A DNA stretch of 64,000 nucleotides from assembly GCA_002205965.3 (NCBI GenBank), contig NADL03000099.1, positions 124,001 to 188,000 of the forward strand. Reading direction: 5' to 3'. The DNA comes from Kappaphycus alvarezii. Lineage: Eukaryota > Rhodophyta > Florideophyceae > Gigartinales > Solieriaceae. Each line of letters starts with the position of its first letter. The stretch's first letter is position 1. The notes under the pieces were generated by a model that did no database searches, was not told the DNA's origin, and was given only the letters and a program-made list of their open reading frames with translations. This document shows, piece after piece, positions 53,058 through 64,000 of the stretch. The position numbers were made by a program, and so were the translations under genes.

Positions 53058-56000
53058 CTGCCCCACACGGAGAAAATATTTACTCCACACACGCCCGTCA
53101 TGGCACATATTCCTGTGAAGTTCCGTAGCTGCTTGGCGGAGACTTATGCAAAAGCCATGAATGACGCTGCACAAGCCTACGAAGATGATCACCCTAACGC
53201 CACCAAAGAGTTTGTTGGACTATTCCTATTTCCTATTTCCGGCGGTCATGCTAACGAACCTATCCTACACCAGCTCTTGTACCGAGACACGCTGGAAATC
53301 ACTCGCGGACCGAATGAAGGACAGGTTAGAGCTTTGGAACACTGGGCAATTTGAGACTTTTTGGGATCAGACCACTCAACAGGCGGCACCCCGTAGCACC
53401 GAATCTACGCAGCAAGAGCTTAATGTCCGGCGAGCAACGAAATTGGCCCATGAGGGGGCATACGGTAAGGCCGCCCAGGCATTAAGTTCTCTGGGGGTCC
53501 TCCCACTAACGCCAGGCGTAGTTGATGCGCTCCTCGCCAAACACCCACAACTGCCTGCCGAAACCGAAAAACGAGGACCAATTGCGCCGGAGTCCGTCCC
53601 CCCATTTCGAGATTTCAGTGAAGAAGAGGTCCTAGCGGCTATCAGAGGTTTTAAACCAGGCTCTTCTGGGGGGGATTCCGGTCTTCGGCCCGACCACCTC
53701 GTAGAACTGACAAGGTCTCCGTCTTCATCCGGACACTCTGGATTCTTAGCAGCCCTCACGAGAGTCGTTAATATTTTAGCAGCCGGAAGAGCCCCAGCCG
53801 CCGTAGCTCCGTGGATAGCGGGAGCACCTCTCACACCCCTAGCGAAGAAGGACATGACACCGAGACCAATCGCTGTGGATGAAACGCTTCGCAGGCTGCC
53901 CGGCAGCTGCCTTATGAAAAGAGCCACTGCGAGAGCAGCCAGTTACCTGCAACCGCTGCAGGTAGGGATCGCCACTCGATGTGGAACGGGCAAAGTCATA
54001 CACAACGTGACGAGTGGTCCAAAAGTTCGGACATAATTTCCACTATGGGATGCTTACTGTGGATTTTGAGAATGCTTTCAACCTCTGCAGCCGCTCTGCA
54101 TTCTTGGACGCCGCGAAGAATTTCTTCCCCGAGCTTTTGCCGTGGGTCGCATACTGCTACGCACACGAACCTGCATATCTGCGGGTCGGTGCTCAAGCTA
54201 TTCGTAGTGTGCGAGGGACACAACAGGGCGATAACCTCGGCGGCCTCCTGTTCGACCTGGTACTGCACCCCATCTTGATCAAAATTCAGCAGCTCCTAAC
54301 CTCTGGGGACGAAGAAGATGGGGACGTGGGAAATCTCTTGCTCCAACTGTGGTAACATGACGATGGATACATCATCTGACGCCACGACCACCTCCTCAAA
54401 GCACTCGACATCCTCTCCTCGCTCCATGCAACAACCCGAGGACTTCATCTTTCGCTGTCTAAATGTAAGGTTCGGTGGCCTTCTGCACCGTCTGAGGCAG
54501 TGCAACGCCTTTGCCCGATGGAACTAAGGCAGGAATACAGTGCAGGTACAACTGTCCTCAACGCCCCCGTCGGTTCCGTACAGTTTAGTATGCAATTTTT
54601 CACCTCTCATGTGCATTCCCCCGAAGCATTCCTCAACGCCGTCGTCGATATTGAGAATACGCAAGTGGCATTTCAGCTCCTGCGCAACTGCTTCGGGGTC
54701 TGTAAGACCGGGTATTTATTGCGCATAGTACCGCCATCGTGCACCGCACACGGTGCTGCAATATGCGACGGAATGATGGAGCGCGGCGTCCGAATGTTGG
54801 CTGGGGGAGTCCTCGACTCTGAAATTTTCGGGAAATGCAACTACCTGTCAAATGCAAGGAGGAAAAAAACCGTCCCTTGGACAAGGATTCACGTCCGAGA
54901 AAGATATCGCAGGTGCTGCGTTTCTGGCCTCCAGTTCAGCATCCAACAGGCTGTGTGAAAAGGTTTTGCCAGCCTCCATCAGGAGGCTCACAGCATATGA
55001 AGACACCGTGGAGGTTCACCGGCTTTGGTCTCAATCCTGCTTACAGTCAGGGATTCTTCCGTTCAATGCCTTTTGCTCAAACAAAACACCTTCGCAAAAA
55101 ACACTCACGGAAGCAGTCCACGAGGCTGTGCAAGACGGTATACCTCTCGGAGACGCAAGGAGGCAGTCTTTTCGCGCTTCGATGGCGCTACCAGGGGTTA
55201 CGGAATGGGCGTACTGCTCCCCGTGCCTGGGCCTGAAGACTAGTATCGACGCCCGCAAATTCTCGACATGGCTTCAACTCTGCTCTCAAGTTCCGCTTTT
55301 CGCTCCGGACACACTATGCCCGAGTGCCCGAGGAGAAACTGTCCGGAAACACTTGACTGCTTCGGGGATCATCTCCTGCGCTGTGTTCACGGAGGCCACA
55401 GAATTCGAAGACATGACGCCCAAGTTCACTTGCTTGCCCAGAACCTGCAGAACGTTGCTCATCACCCCGCCATCGGACCCAGGGATGACCTTCATCGTAC
55501 AAGGCAAGACACCAGGGCAATGGGGAAGCACTGGAGGCACGGATTTCTTCGATGTCACTTTTTTCAACCCACTCGCGCCATCCAAGAGAAGAGTGCGCAC
55601 CTTAACCCGCTCACATCCCTCAACGTGGCAAAGGCTGCAAAGTATAGAAGATATGAATCTTTTATCGCGACCGCCGCCCGAAGCAGGCTCATGTGCATCC
55701 CTACGGTATATCCACCCTCGGCGGCTGGCACCCAGACGCCTATGCAGTGCTAACCGGCGTGGCGCGGAACGTGGCTATTAGGGCAACGGAGACATACGGG
55801 ACGGTTCGAGCGGTTTTAACCCAGCGGCATGCGGCAGCAGCAGTGAGGTCTAATGCATCGTGCCTGCTGACAGGCTTCGAGCCAGCCATTTAGGTACATG
55901 AGTGACATTGCCCATTCTCCTGAACACGTCTAGCATACACCCGGGGATAGCTGAACCGCACTTTTCAAAACTTAAAGAACCAAATCGAGTCGTATCTCCT

Positions 56001-56236
56001 TAGGTCACCATTGGTTTCAGAATAAAAGCTCCTGGAGAAATTCACTACAGCTTTGGCATCCCGTAGAGAATGCTCGAAAGTAAGATTGAAGAGTTTCAGA
56101 GAGTCTGAAAATGAGGCCGAGTCATGAGGTCTTACAACTTGACTGTGCTTCAGCCAGCATATCTGTTCCAGTAAATTAACACCCCAAAATTCCCTCGTAT
56201 ATTCTAATATCTGGTACCGGAACAACACAGAGCTAT

Positions 56237-56263
56237 CGGGGAGGAATTTTGGGGTTATTTTAA
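56237..56263 (-). mobile_element. Inverted LINE 3' terminus
   Basis: GGGGAGGAATTTTGGGGTTA then TTTTAAT is the terminal motif on the minus strand. It lies 41 bp from the end of the plus-strand LINE. Confidence 0.5.
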
Positions 56264-56309
56264 TTTATGGAAGATGTGGTCGTTTGGTCAGAGTTCTCTG
56301 CAGCCCAAA

Positions 56310-56565
56310 GTGTTTAATGAGACAATCACATGCACTATCAGTTCTCAGCCTTCCGCAAGTGCGAGTAATGATCAGGCTACAAATTTACAGTGTAAACCAA
56401 GAGTAAAAAACCAAAACCTTCCCCGCACAGATTTGCAGGGAGAACGGTAGAGCTTGAATATCATGTCGTATTCATGTATGCAGTATCGATGTCGAGAGAT
56501 AACTCGGGATCATTTCCCGAAACAAACCTCTTCGTCCATTCTTGAAAACATATTCCGAGCATCTT
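56310..56565 (+). repeat. Dispersed repeat Y, copy 2, with a LINE-tail insert
   Basis: It matches 30200-30431. Between the two matching parts lies about 50 bp ending GAGTAAAAAACCAAAACC plus TTCCCC (56401-56424), a very short LINE 3' terminus. Confidence 0.5.
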
Positions 56566-58743
56566 GCGGCATGGATTTTACATGTATAACAATTACTCTA
56601 GAGCCGACTGAAAAGGTTTGGACTGGATTCTCTGCAACCTCTTTTCTTGTCTGTGTTAACGCGTGGTGTGATCTCCAGCCTTCTGTGGCCAGTAGTTCGA
56701 CTTCTCTACTCTCTTTATATATATTGTTTGTTTCTATCTCTCTCTTTAGCATTCTTGGAGCCCTTCCGTACACTAGCTCGAATGGTGAGCGTCCACTTCT
56801 TCCTCTTCTTCTGCAGTAACTGTATGGCACTTTTGGTAAGGCATCTTCCCACTATATTTCATTCTCCTACATATTTTTTGATATTTCTCGTTTGATGGTT
56901 CCTACCATCCTTTTCACTTCCCCGTTTGACATAGGAGCGTTTAGCGGGAACTGTCTTCAACTGAATCGCTTTGTCTCCCAGAAAGCGAAGCAATTTTATT
57001 GCAGTGAAACAAAGGGCGTTATCCGAGATGATCCTTTTTCGAAGACCAAAAGGTTCAATTTTTTCTTTCTCGATGAAACTAAGGGCCACTTCAGCATTGG
57101 CCTCCTAAACTGTAACTGCTATTGGCCACTCAGTAAGATGTTCCAGCCCTATAAGAACATATTTTTTAGGGAAGAGGTTTACTTGAAAGTACCGGCAAAG
57201 TCGATTGAGAAGGTTCCAAAAAGTCCGAAAACCGGAAAGCTTAGGGTTATCTTATGCTTTCGGGTTGGAGTGAATTTTCGACATTTGACAGAGCTTTTCA
57301 CGAAATTCTAGACGTCCTTATAGATACTGGGCCACCAGAATCATTCTGTAATGGATTTCTTGGTTGTTTCGAGTTCGCAATGCCCTAACTCATCATGAAA
57401 AGTCCTCGAGATATTTTTCTTCCCTTCAAAAGGGCTACTGGTCGAGGACTGGCTTAGTGTGCCGAAATGTTTTCCCATCTCACATTGTAAAAGCCTTCTG
57501 ATTCCTGTGTACCCAGTTTCTGTGTTCAAGACCAATTTTTCTCATTTTTAGTCCATCAAGTAATTTCATTAGTCCCTGCAGATTAGGTCCGTATTCGTCG
57601 CCGTTTGGGACTTGCACCTCGGCAACTCCGATGATGCTCTCGGAAGCCATTTCACCTGGATTCATTGGATCCCTCAAACCGGATAGGTAATCAGCAGGCT
57701 GATTATTGCGTCCGGGCCTATAGACAATTTAAACCCGATATTCTGCAAAGATATAGAGCCATAGAGCCAAATGGTGATGCACAACTTTCTTTGGAGATGC
57801 AGTCTTAAGTGCCTGGTGATCGGCTATCAAAACACATTTTTTCGAATGGTAAAATTTAAACGCAAAAGTTTTTAAATGCTAAGAAGGAATCTAGTGCTTT
57901 TTTCTCGTAGACTTAGTATCTCTTTTCAACATCATTCAGAGAAATAATTGCGAATTGAACAGTTTGTAGTCTTCCGTTTTGATTTTTTGGGACAAAACGG
58001 CACCCAGAGACCGTCCTGAGGCATCCGTTACCACCAAAAATGGTCTCTTGAAATCTGGAAACATGAGCACTCGGAGGACATATCGCTTCTTTTTAAGCTC
58101 CTCGGACGCAATTTGCATTTCATTACTGCAGAAAAACTTTCCGTTCTTCATAATACTGGCATGTAGCGGTGCTGCTGTCCTGGCAAAATCTTTGATAAAT
58201 CTTAGGTAATACGATTCCCGTCCTGAGAAGCTCCAAACCTCCGTCCTTGACGCGGGCCTTAGTGGGTCTCAGTGCCAACTTGACATTTTTTTTTCTATAT
58301 AAACGTTAATTCCCTCTGTATCGACGATATGACCAAGTATTCGGATAGATTTTAAACAAAGAAGCGTTTGCTCAACTCAATTTTCAGGCAGTATGCCAAT
58401 ATACTATCCACCACTCTCTTGGCATGAAATATCTGCTGATCCAAGTTTTTTGAGAATATCAACACATCATCGATATAAACTCTTGTAAATGGAAGTCCTT
58501 TCAAGTCCTTGTTCTTCATTATTTGGAATGTAGCTGGTGCATTCATGAGACTAAAAGGCATCCCTTTGAATCTGAGGGTACCGACTTTGCTGGTAAAGGT
58601 CGTTTTTACCTTTCACTTTTTATCCAACTGAATCTGCCAGCAGCCAGAGTGAAAGTTCAATTGATGTGAGATATCTCCCGTCCTTCAAGTCCTCGACGAT
58701 TTCATTCATATTTGAAATCGGAATTCGATCAGGTATCATTCGA
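56566..58743 (-). mobile_element. Gyp-B2: partial Ty3/gypsy, same family as Gyp-B1
   Basis: It holds integrase, RNase H and RT remnants on the minus strand, aligned with 37340-39379 and 46013-46101 of Gyp-B1. It is strongly decayed (around ten breaks) and truncated at the left. Gyp-C2 lies at its right. It is older than Gyp-B1. Confidence 0.8.
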
Positions 58744-59255
58744 TGTGGGGATTTGGGCGCACAAGAGGTAACCGATGGTTGAACTGATGGTTGAAGCTTC
58801 CGGTGAACAGACCGGAGCTTCTGACCATGGTTTATATAGAGAAGCATTCAACGAGAGTTACAATGAATGGTAAGCAAACAATACTAAATTCAAAGGTATT
58901 CTAGAAGAACAGGCCTAGGGGCGTAATACTACAATTTTTTGAGAGTTCACGTAGTATATTGCGGTGAGACTGACAATATTGCCCATCATGGCAGAGTTAC
59001 ATTGATCCCCTTGGCGAGACAGCACAAAGCAATTACTGATTGGTCTTGCTTGGAAAGTATCTAGGAGTACGCCAAGTATCCATAATGGCTTCGTCTGATT
59101 GGTCTGTGGTATTGCGTTGCGTCGGTGCCAGATTACAGTACATTAGTTGCGCTGATATCTCCTTACAGTGCTTATGTTGCACTGGTGCCTCTCTACGGTG
59201 ATCATGCCGATTGAGGGCTACTAGCGGGATACTACTGGGCATATTCGCCACATCA
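58744..59255 (-). repeat. Gyp-C2 3' LTR
   Basis: 512 bp, with a TATATAAA-type box near 58836 and a polypurine AGGGGGAAG next to its start. It is related to the Gyp-C1 LTR mostly in the TATA-to-end part. Confidence 0.85.
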
Positions 59256-59262
59256 CTTCCCC

Positions 59263-59556
59263 CTAAGAAGAAGAATCGCCCCGATTCTTGTAGCTCTTCA
59301 ATATTTCTTGGCAGTTTTGAAGCTCTGTTTCACACAACCAGGAGTTTTCGTGATCTGCGTACCCTTTCCATTTCATGAGATATTTGGTTTTTCTGTTTTG
59401 CTTCTTGTGTGGTAATATTGATTCGACTTCGTACTCTAAGTGTCCATCCTGCGTTTTTATTGGTGGTAGCGGTGGGAGTTCTCGGTCAAACTCATCTCGG
59501 AAGTACGGCTTAAGGAGGCTTGCGTGGAAAGCATTGTGAATTCCTTTATCAATCAT
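59263..59556 (-). pseudogene. Gyp-C2 integrase tail and chromodomain
   Basis: Y-E-V-E-S-I-L-P-H-K, Y-L-M-K-W-K-G-Y and E-N-S-W mark the chromodomain, preceded by N-A-F-H-A-S-L-L-K-P-Y. Confidence 0.85.
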
Positions 59557-59559
59557 TGG

Positions 59560-60670
59560 CTGGGAAAGAATTAAGCGGTACGTGACCCCGTTAATATTCT
59601 CCGATATTTCGAAAGGGCCACAATGCTTGAGTTTAAGTTTACGAGATCCAGCGCCATTCTCCAGAGCTAGGTTTTTAGTTGAAAGCCAGACTTTATCACC
59701 AACTTTGAACGTCGAAGGCCTCCTACTTTTGTTGACATAAGATGATGTGGCATCGTTCTACCTCTTTATTTGTTCTCGGGTCCTTTTCAGTGATTACTCG
59801 CATAGATTTGAGAAAGTTTGCCGCGGTTGGGTTTTCTGTGGCTAGTTTGTCCAAAGGAACAGTTTTAGGGTGAATTCCGTAATTGAGAAAGAATGGGGAG
59901 AATTTTGTGGTTGCGTTAATCGAAGAGTTGTAGGCAACTTCAAAGTCGACCAAGTATTTGTCCCAGTCGGATTTGTCGAAACTAACGAAGGAACGAATCA
60001 TTTCCTCAATCTTTCGGTTCATCACTTCAGATTGCCCATCTGTCTGTGGGTGGTATGCAGAAGAAGGGGATATTTTGGTACGTAATAGGTGGAATAGACT
60101 TTTCCAAAACTTGCTCATAAAAATTAGATCTCTATCGCAAATGATATTTTCCCGGATTCCATTTTTTCTGTATATGTGGTCTTTAAAAAGGCTGGCAGTT
60201 GACAGAGCATCTAATTTTGGCTTTTTCGGGACAATCCTTATCATTTTTGATAGTCGGTCAACGACCGTGAATACTCCACCATTTCCGTTCCTTGATTTGG
60301 GAAGTGGTGTGATGAAATCCATGGCTATGTGCGTCCACTTTGTTTTTGGGGGATCAATAGGTTGTAGAAACCCTGCAGGTGTCTGATTGGCTTGCTTATC
60401 TTTCTGGCAATGACAAGAGCGAACATACTTAATTACATCAGCCCGCAGGTTTTTTCAGTAAAACTTCGGTGATATTCTATTGATTGTTTTGGATATTCCC
60501 ACGTGTCCAGTATTTGGAGTCGAATGGTAGTCATTCAATAACTTGGCTTTAAACGTTCCTTCTTTTATGCAATTTTTTCCGTGCCTTAACAAAAGCGATC
60601 CCTTTCTTTGGAAAGGTGCGTTCGGATCTTTGTCTTTGAGGCTTTCATCTAGGTTGCAGTCTTTCACAAG
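59560..60670 (-). pseudogene. Gyp-C2 integrase core
   Basis: D-F-I-T-P-L-P, I-C-D-R-D and A-Y-H-P-Q-T-D-G-Q-S-E are visible, and the zinc-binding end ([13 protein letters not shown]) lies near 60500. Confidence 0.85.
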
Positions 60671-60689
60671 CTCTTCGAGTTCGGATGAT

Positions 60690-62300
60690 TCAAAAAAACG
60701 GAACAGTAATATTGTTAGATTCCGAAGATGTCTTCATTATTACTTCTTGGAGTAGCCCTTTGTTTCGATGGTGGGGTGAGGGTGCATATTCAGGTTGTCT
60801 TGAAAGGGAATCTGCAACTATATTTGATTTCCCTGAGATGGGTATAATCTTGAAATCAAAGTCAACTAATCTTTCCAACCATCTAACCTGTCTCTGTGAC
60901 AGATTATCTTTTGTCTCGAGGTATCTCAACGGGTAGTGGTCCGAATGAACAGTGAAGAAGTTACCATACAAGTATGCTTTCCACCACTTTACGCAGTCGA
61001 CAATGGCCAATAGCTCTCATTCGTGGGCTGCATAATTCTGTTCGGCATCATTTAAAGTTCTGGATGCGAAAGCATAATTCTGTTCGGCACCATTTAAAGT
61101 TCTGGATGCGAAAGCGTGGCCTTTTGTCCTTCGCGGTTCCTTGTTCCAATACAGCACCAATCGCGTATTGGGAAGCATCTGTAGTGACATAGATCGGTAG
61201 ACTTGAATCGAAATTTCGAAGGACTGGAGCGTTGCACAATAATTTCTTCAGGGTTTGAAATGATTTTTCTAGAGTTTCTGTCCAATGAAAACAAACGTTC
61301 TTTGTCAACTCGGTAAGTGGTTTCGAAATTAAGGAACAACCCTTAATAAACCGTCTATAATAGTTTACGAGCCCCAAGAACGACTGAAGATGTTGTTTGT
61401 TCCGAGACAGCGGCCATTCCATGACGGCTTTAATCTTGTTGGGATCCACAGCAATTCCTTCCTGGCATATAATGTGCCCAAGATACTCAACTTCTTTAAC
61501 ACCAAAGACACACTTTGACAATTTTGCGAATAACTTCTCCCTTCTAAGGATCTATAATACTTCAGCGATGTGTTTCAAATGTTCTTCCCATGTCCTACTA
61601 AATATAAGAATGTCATCCAGATATACGACAACAAAAACGTCAAGTACATCTTTGAAAATGTCGTTCATTAGACCCATGAAAGTCGCTGGGGCATTTTTCA
61701 ATCCAAATGGCAATATCAGAAATTCGAAATGTCCATATCGAGTTCTAAATGCCGTGAGGGGTATTGAAGATTCATCCAGTCTGATCTGATGATAACCTGA
61801 CCTCAGATCTATTTTAGAGAAATACTTTGATCCCTTGAGCTGATCAAAGATATCGTCTATGCGCGGCAGTGGATAACTGTTCTTTACAGTAAGCCGATTG
61901 AGTGCTCTGTAATCCACGCACATCCGCAATGAGCTGTCCCTCTTCGTCACGAAGAGAATTGGAGCCCCCCATGGGCTCTTGCTCGGTCTAATGAAATAAC
62001 TCTCCAGCAGCTCATCTAGCTGCTTGCAAAGCTCCCCCATTTCTTTGTCTGAAAGACGGTAGAGACCCTTTTTCTGGGGCTTTGCTTCTTTTTCTAATTC
62101 AATCTTGAAATCATACTTTCGCTTCGGAGGGAGACCTTTTGGAAGTCTGCTTGGGAATACATCCTCATAATTGGTAAGTATGTCTTGAATCTCTCCGGAA
62201 TAGGTTTCCGTAGAATAGGACTTTGAACCTAGGGGTCTCACAAGTACTGCATACGTCCCATAATTTTTTTCTAAATCAGTCAGTATTGAATTTGCGGAGA
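60690..62300 (-). pseudogene. Gyp-C2 reverse transcriptase and RNase H
   Basis: [28 protein letters not shown] and [13 protein letters not shown] are visible. It closely matches Gyp-C1. Confidence 0.88.
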
Positions 62301-62860
62301 CGAAAGAATTCAATAGCCTTTCATTGGCTTCGATAACGTAATTTTCGTCCTTGTAAATGAATGAAACTTGATTTTCGGTGGTGTCGGTAATCGCTTTATG
62401 GGCTCCACACCATTCCTTCCCAAGAATTGCATCATACCTCTTCAGGGGACTTATGGCGAAATACAGTGGTTCAGTGTATTTCTTTACCTGGACGATAACA
62501 GGACGCGGTGTTTCCATTAATTTTTGATCAACACGGTTCGAAATTTCGGCAATTTCTTTTGATTCTTCGGTTTTAATCTTATGGTGATCGCAAAATGATT
62601 CGCTGAGGAAGTTAACTTCACCGCCGGGGTCGATGAGAATTTTAGCTGGTCCATTGCAAATAACTCCTTTAACAATCAGAAGTCCCCGGTGGTTGTGTTG
62701 GAAGATTGGGGTCGGTGTGGCCCTAAGTAGTTCTTTGGATCCTGCTGTTGAAAGAATGAGATTTCTTTGATCTAGAACTGAATGCGGACCGTCAATCAGT
62801 TCTTCCGTGCTTTTGAACAGTTCTTTTCTATGTGTCCTTTCTGTCTGAATCTTAGGCACA
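62301..62860 (-). pseudogene. Gyp-C2 protease region
   Basis: [14 protein letters not shown] at about 62620 corresponds to the same site in Gyp-C1. Confidence 0.65.
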
Positions 62861-63731
62861 GTCCTTCACGCATGCATCTGTCGCGCTCTACCTTATCGAG
62901 CTTCTGTAGATTCACATTTGATGACTCGACACCAGACTTCACTTCCACGTTTCCAATTTCCATCGGTACAGGACCATTACTTCAGGCAGATGGGAATTCA
63001 TTCAGCGATTTTCCACCGGACTTGGTATTTCTCAGGGGTTCTGAACGCCTGTACGCCGCTTCCACTCTTTCTGCATCTCCCATAAGATCGGAAAGCTTGG
63101 TGTATTCTTTCGGGCATAAGGTTTTCCAAATGTATAGTTTCAGGCCGCGTGAGTATCGATCTATTTGATCCTTCACTCCAATGTCTGGGATGTCCAATAA
63201 GATTTTGTTAAAATCATCATTAAACATTGGAACGTCCTTGACTTGTTTCCAGCGAGCCAGTTTGTCTCGGGTGATTTTTTCTTTGTTTATGGTCTCAAAA
63301 CGATCGAGGATAGCAGTCTTCAATTCCTTCCATGCTTGAATTTCCTTCCCTTCGGCACTCTTGGAATAGACCATCCACCATTCATGAGCATTTCCCGAAA
63401 GATAGCTCAGTGCAATGTTCATAGTAGCTTGCCCATCTGCTTCAGCAAGGTAATTCTCCATCTGCACGCACCAGCTTCTGACGGACCCATTCCCACCGAA
63501 AGATCCCGGTTTATTCTTCTTTAGGGCGTCCTTATTTTCATTTTGACTACTAGAGGTACCAGTATTGATCCTGACGAGAGATGGTTCATTCTCGAGGGCT
63601 CCTACCTTCTGAGCAGCATTATTGAGCTGATTCTGCTGCGCAGAGATCTGATTATGGGCCTCTGTCAGCTGACGTTGAAGTTCGCTTACAGCTTGTGCGA
63701 GAGCCTCTACCGTAATTCCCGGAGTTTCCAT
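62861..63731 (-). pseudogene. Gyp-C2 gag
   Basis: Coiled-coil N-terminus (L-Q-R-Q-L-T-E-A-H-N-Q-I), H-E-W-W-M-V-Y-S-K, and a C-terminal region heading to the knuckle. Start at 63731. Confidence 0.85.
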
Positions 63732-63908
63732 GGTATTTTCCTATTTGTCGATAGAGTCGTCGTAACTTTATGGCATCAGTAAAACGGGTGTCCGCTGCAG
63801 GATCCGACTATATTGCTAGCTAGGTGCTAACCGGGTGGTCACACGTGTGCTGTTGGATTTTTTACTTTTAAATAAAAGTTTTCCAATTTGTTCGGCAAGA
63901 ATCGGTCT

Positions 63909-63984
63909 GCACTGTGGCCGAGTTGGCAAGACCAGCAAAACACCACTGAGAGGTCTCGAGTTTGAATCCCAGTCGATAACTTGG
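63909..63984 (+). repeat. tRNA-like (Ser/Leu-type) segment, antisense in the Gyp-C2 leader
   Basis: GCACTGTGGCCGAGTTGGC and GAGTTTGAATCCC match the segment in Gyp-C1 (40901-40968), in the same relation to gag. The T stem is again unpaired. Confidence 0.65.
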
Positions 63985-64000
63985 GAAAGTTGATTTTCTC

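Larger units (their letters stand above)
52330..56195 (+). mobile_element. Near full-length LINE with zinc finger, RT and restriction-like endonuclease
   Basis: A single-ORF non-LTR retrotransposon. N-terminal zinc finger Y-C-P-R-C ... H-L-R-S-S-H (about 52445-52530). RT (53640-54900) has K-P-G-S-S-G-G-D-S-G-L-R-P, R-P-I-A-V-D-E-T-L-R-R-L, V-D-F-E-N-A-F-N, T-Q-Q-G-D-N-L-G-G-L-L-F and the catalytic loop H-D-D-G (family Y-L-D-D-G). A CCHC knuckle C-P-R-R-N-C-x7-G-D-H-L-L-R-C follows (55310-55390), then an endonuclease with D-V-T-F-F-N-P-L-A-P and K-Y-R-R-Y, ending in S-T-L-G-G-W-H-P-D-A-Y at 55.7 kb. The layout matches site-specific-type LINE clades (R2/NeSL/Utopia-like). It is dead: frameshifts near 53330, 54015 and 55650, in-frame stops beside the catalytic loop, and a 160-bp insertion. 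The 3' UTR ends in TTAACACCCCAAAATTCCC (56177-56195). Confidence 0.85.
58744..64000 (-). mobile_element. Gyp-C2: chromovirus nested in Gyp-B2, runs off the window
   Basis: 3' LTR at 58744-59255 (minus, TGATGTGGCG ... CCCCACA). Then chromodomain, integrase, RNase H/RT, protease and gag lead up to 63731, followed by the leader with a tRNA-like segment. It has the same architecture as Gyp-C1 but a clearly diverged LTR. The 5' LTR and leader ORF lie beyond the window. It is broken, with about six breaks. Confidence 0.9.

Noticed and set aside
1-64000. CRISPR arrays, bacterial operons or rRNA genes
   Set aside because: None seen; the only short tandem repeats are microsatellites, a 22-bp triplet and a 12-bp coding minisatellite.

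Overview
This is a eukaryotic nuclear window that is mostly transposable elements. The evidence is GT-AG introns, TATA boxes, AATAAA signals, chromodomain and non-chromodomain Ty3/gypsy elements, Ty1/copia fragments and many 5'-truncated LINEs. I cannot name the species. A repeat-rich alga or other protist with few introns (for example a red seaweed) would fit, but that is a guess. The one clearly intact host gene is a secreted trypsin-like serine protease (5769-7382, minus). Weaker host candidates are a basic protein gene with one likely intron (2214-3013, plus), a decayed VAT-1/quinone-oxidoreductase-like pseudogene (19505-20093, plus), and a two-ORF unit on the minus strand at 32288-33540: an acidic repeat protein followed by a one-intron cysteine-protease-like protein.

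Layout. 1-1290 is the 3' end of a gypsy element (Gyp-A2), abutting a copia scrap. 2-8.7 kb holds the host genes and a few LINE tails. 8817-13723 is a second Gyp-A copy with both LTRs, inserted in a LINE tail. 13.7-24 kb is AT-rich and gene-poor, with LINE 3' ends and the pseudogene. 24.1-29.9 kb holds two copia fragments. 30.4-34.5 kb holds a LINE reverse transcriptase fragment and the protease-like unit.

34521-50175 is one large minus-strand gypsy element (Gyp-B1). It has 1.44-1.5 kb LTRs, a GAAAC target duplication and a protein-coding ORF inside each LTR. A younger chromovirus (Gyp-C1, 39380-46012, plus) sits inside its reverse transcriptase region. 50.2-56.2 kb is a cluster of LINE copies around a nearly full-length LINE with N-terminal zinc finger, RT, CCHC knuckle and restriction-like endonuclease; that LINE is itself interrupted by a 160-bp LINE tail. 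56.6-64 kb repeats the nested theme: a Gyp-B relic (Gyp-B2) carries a second chromovirus (Gyp-C2) that runs off the window.

The most unusual signals are the LTR-borne acidic protein of Gyp-B, a U1-type zinc-finger ORF in the chromovirus leader, an antisense tRNA-like segment shared by both chromovirus copies, a LINE-endonuclease-like antisense ORF carried by both Gyp-A copies, a common 3'-terminal motif on about a dozen LINE ends, and the acidic-protein/cysteine-protease pair at 33 kb. All LTR elements look broken. Percent differences were counted by eye and are approximate.
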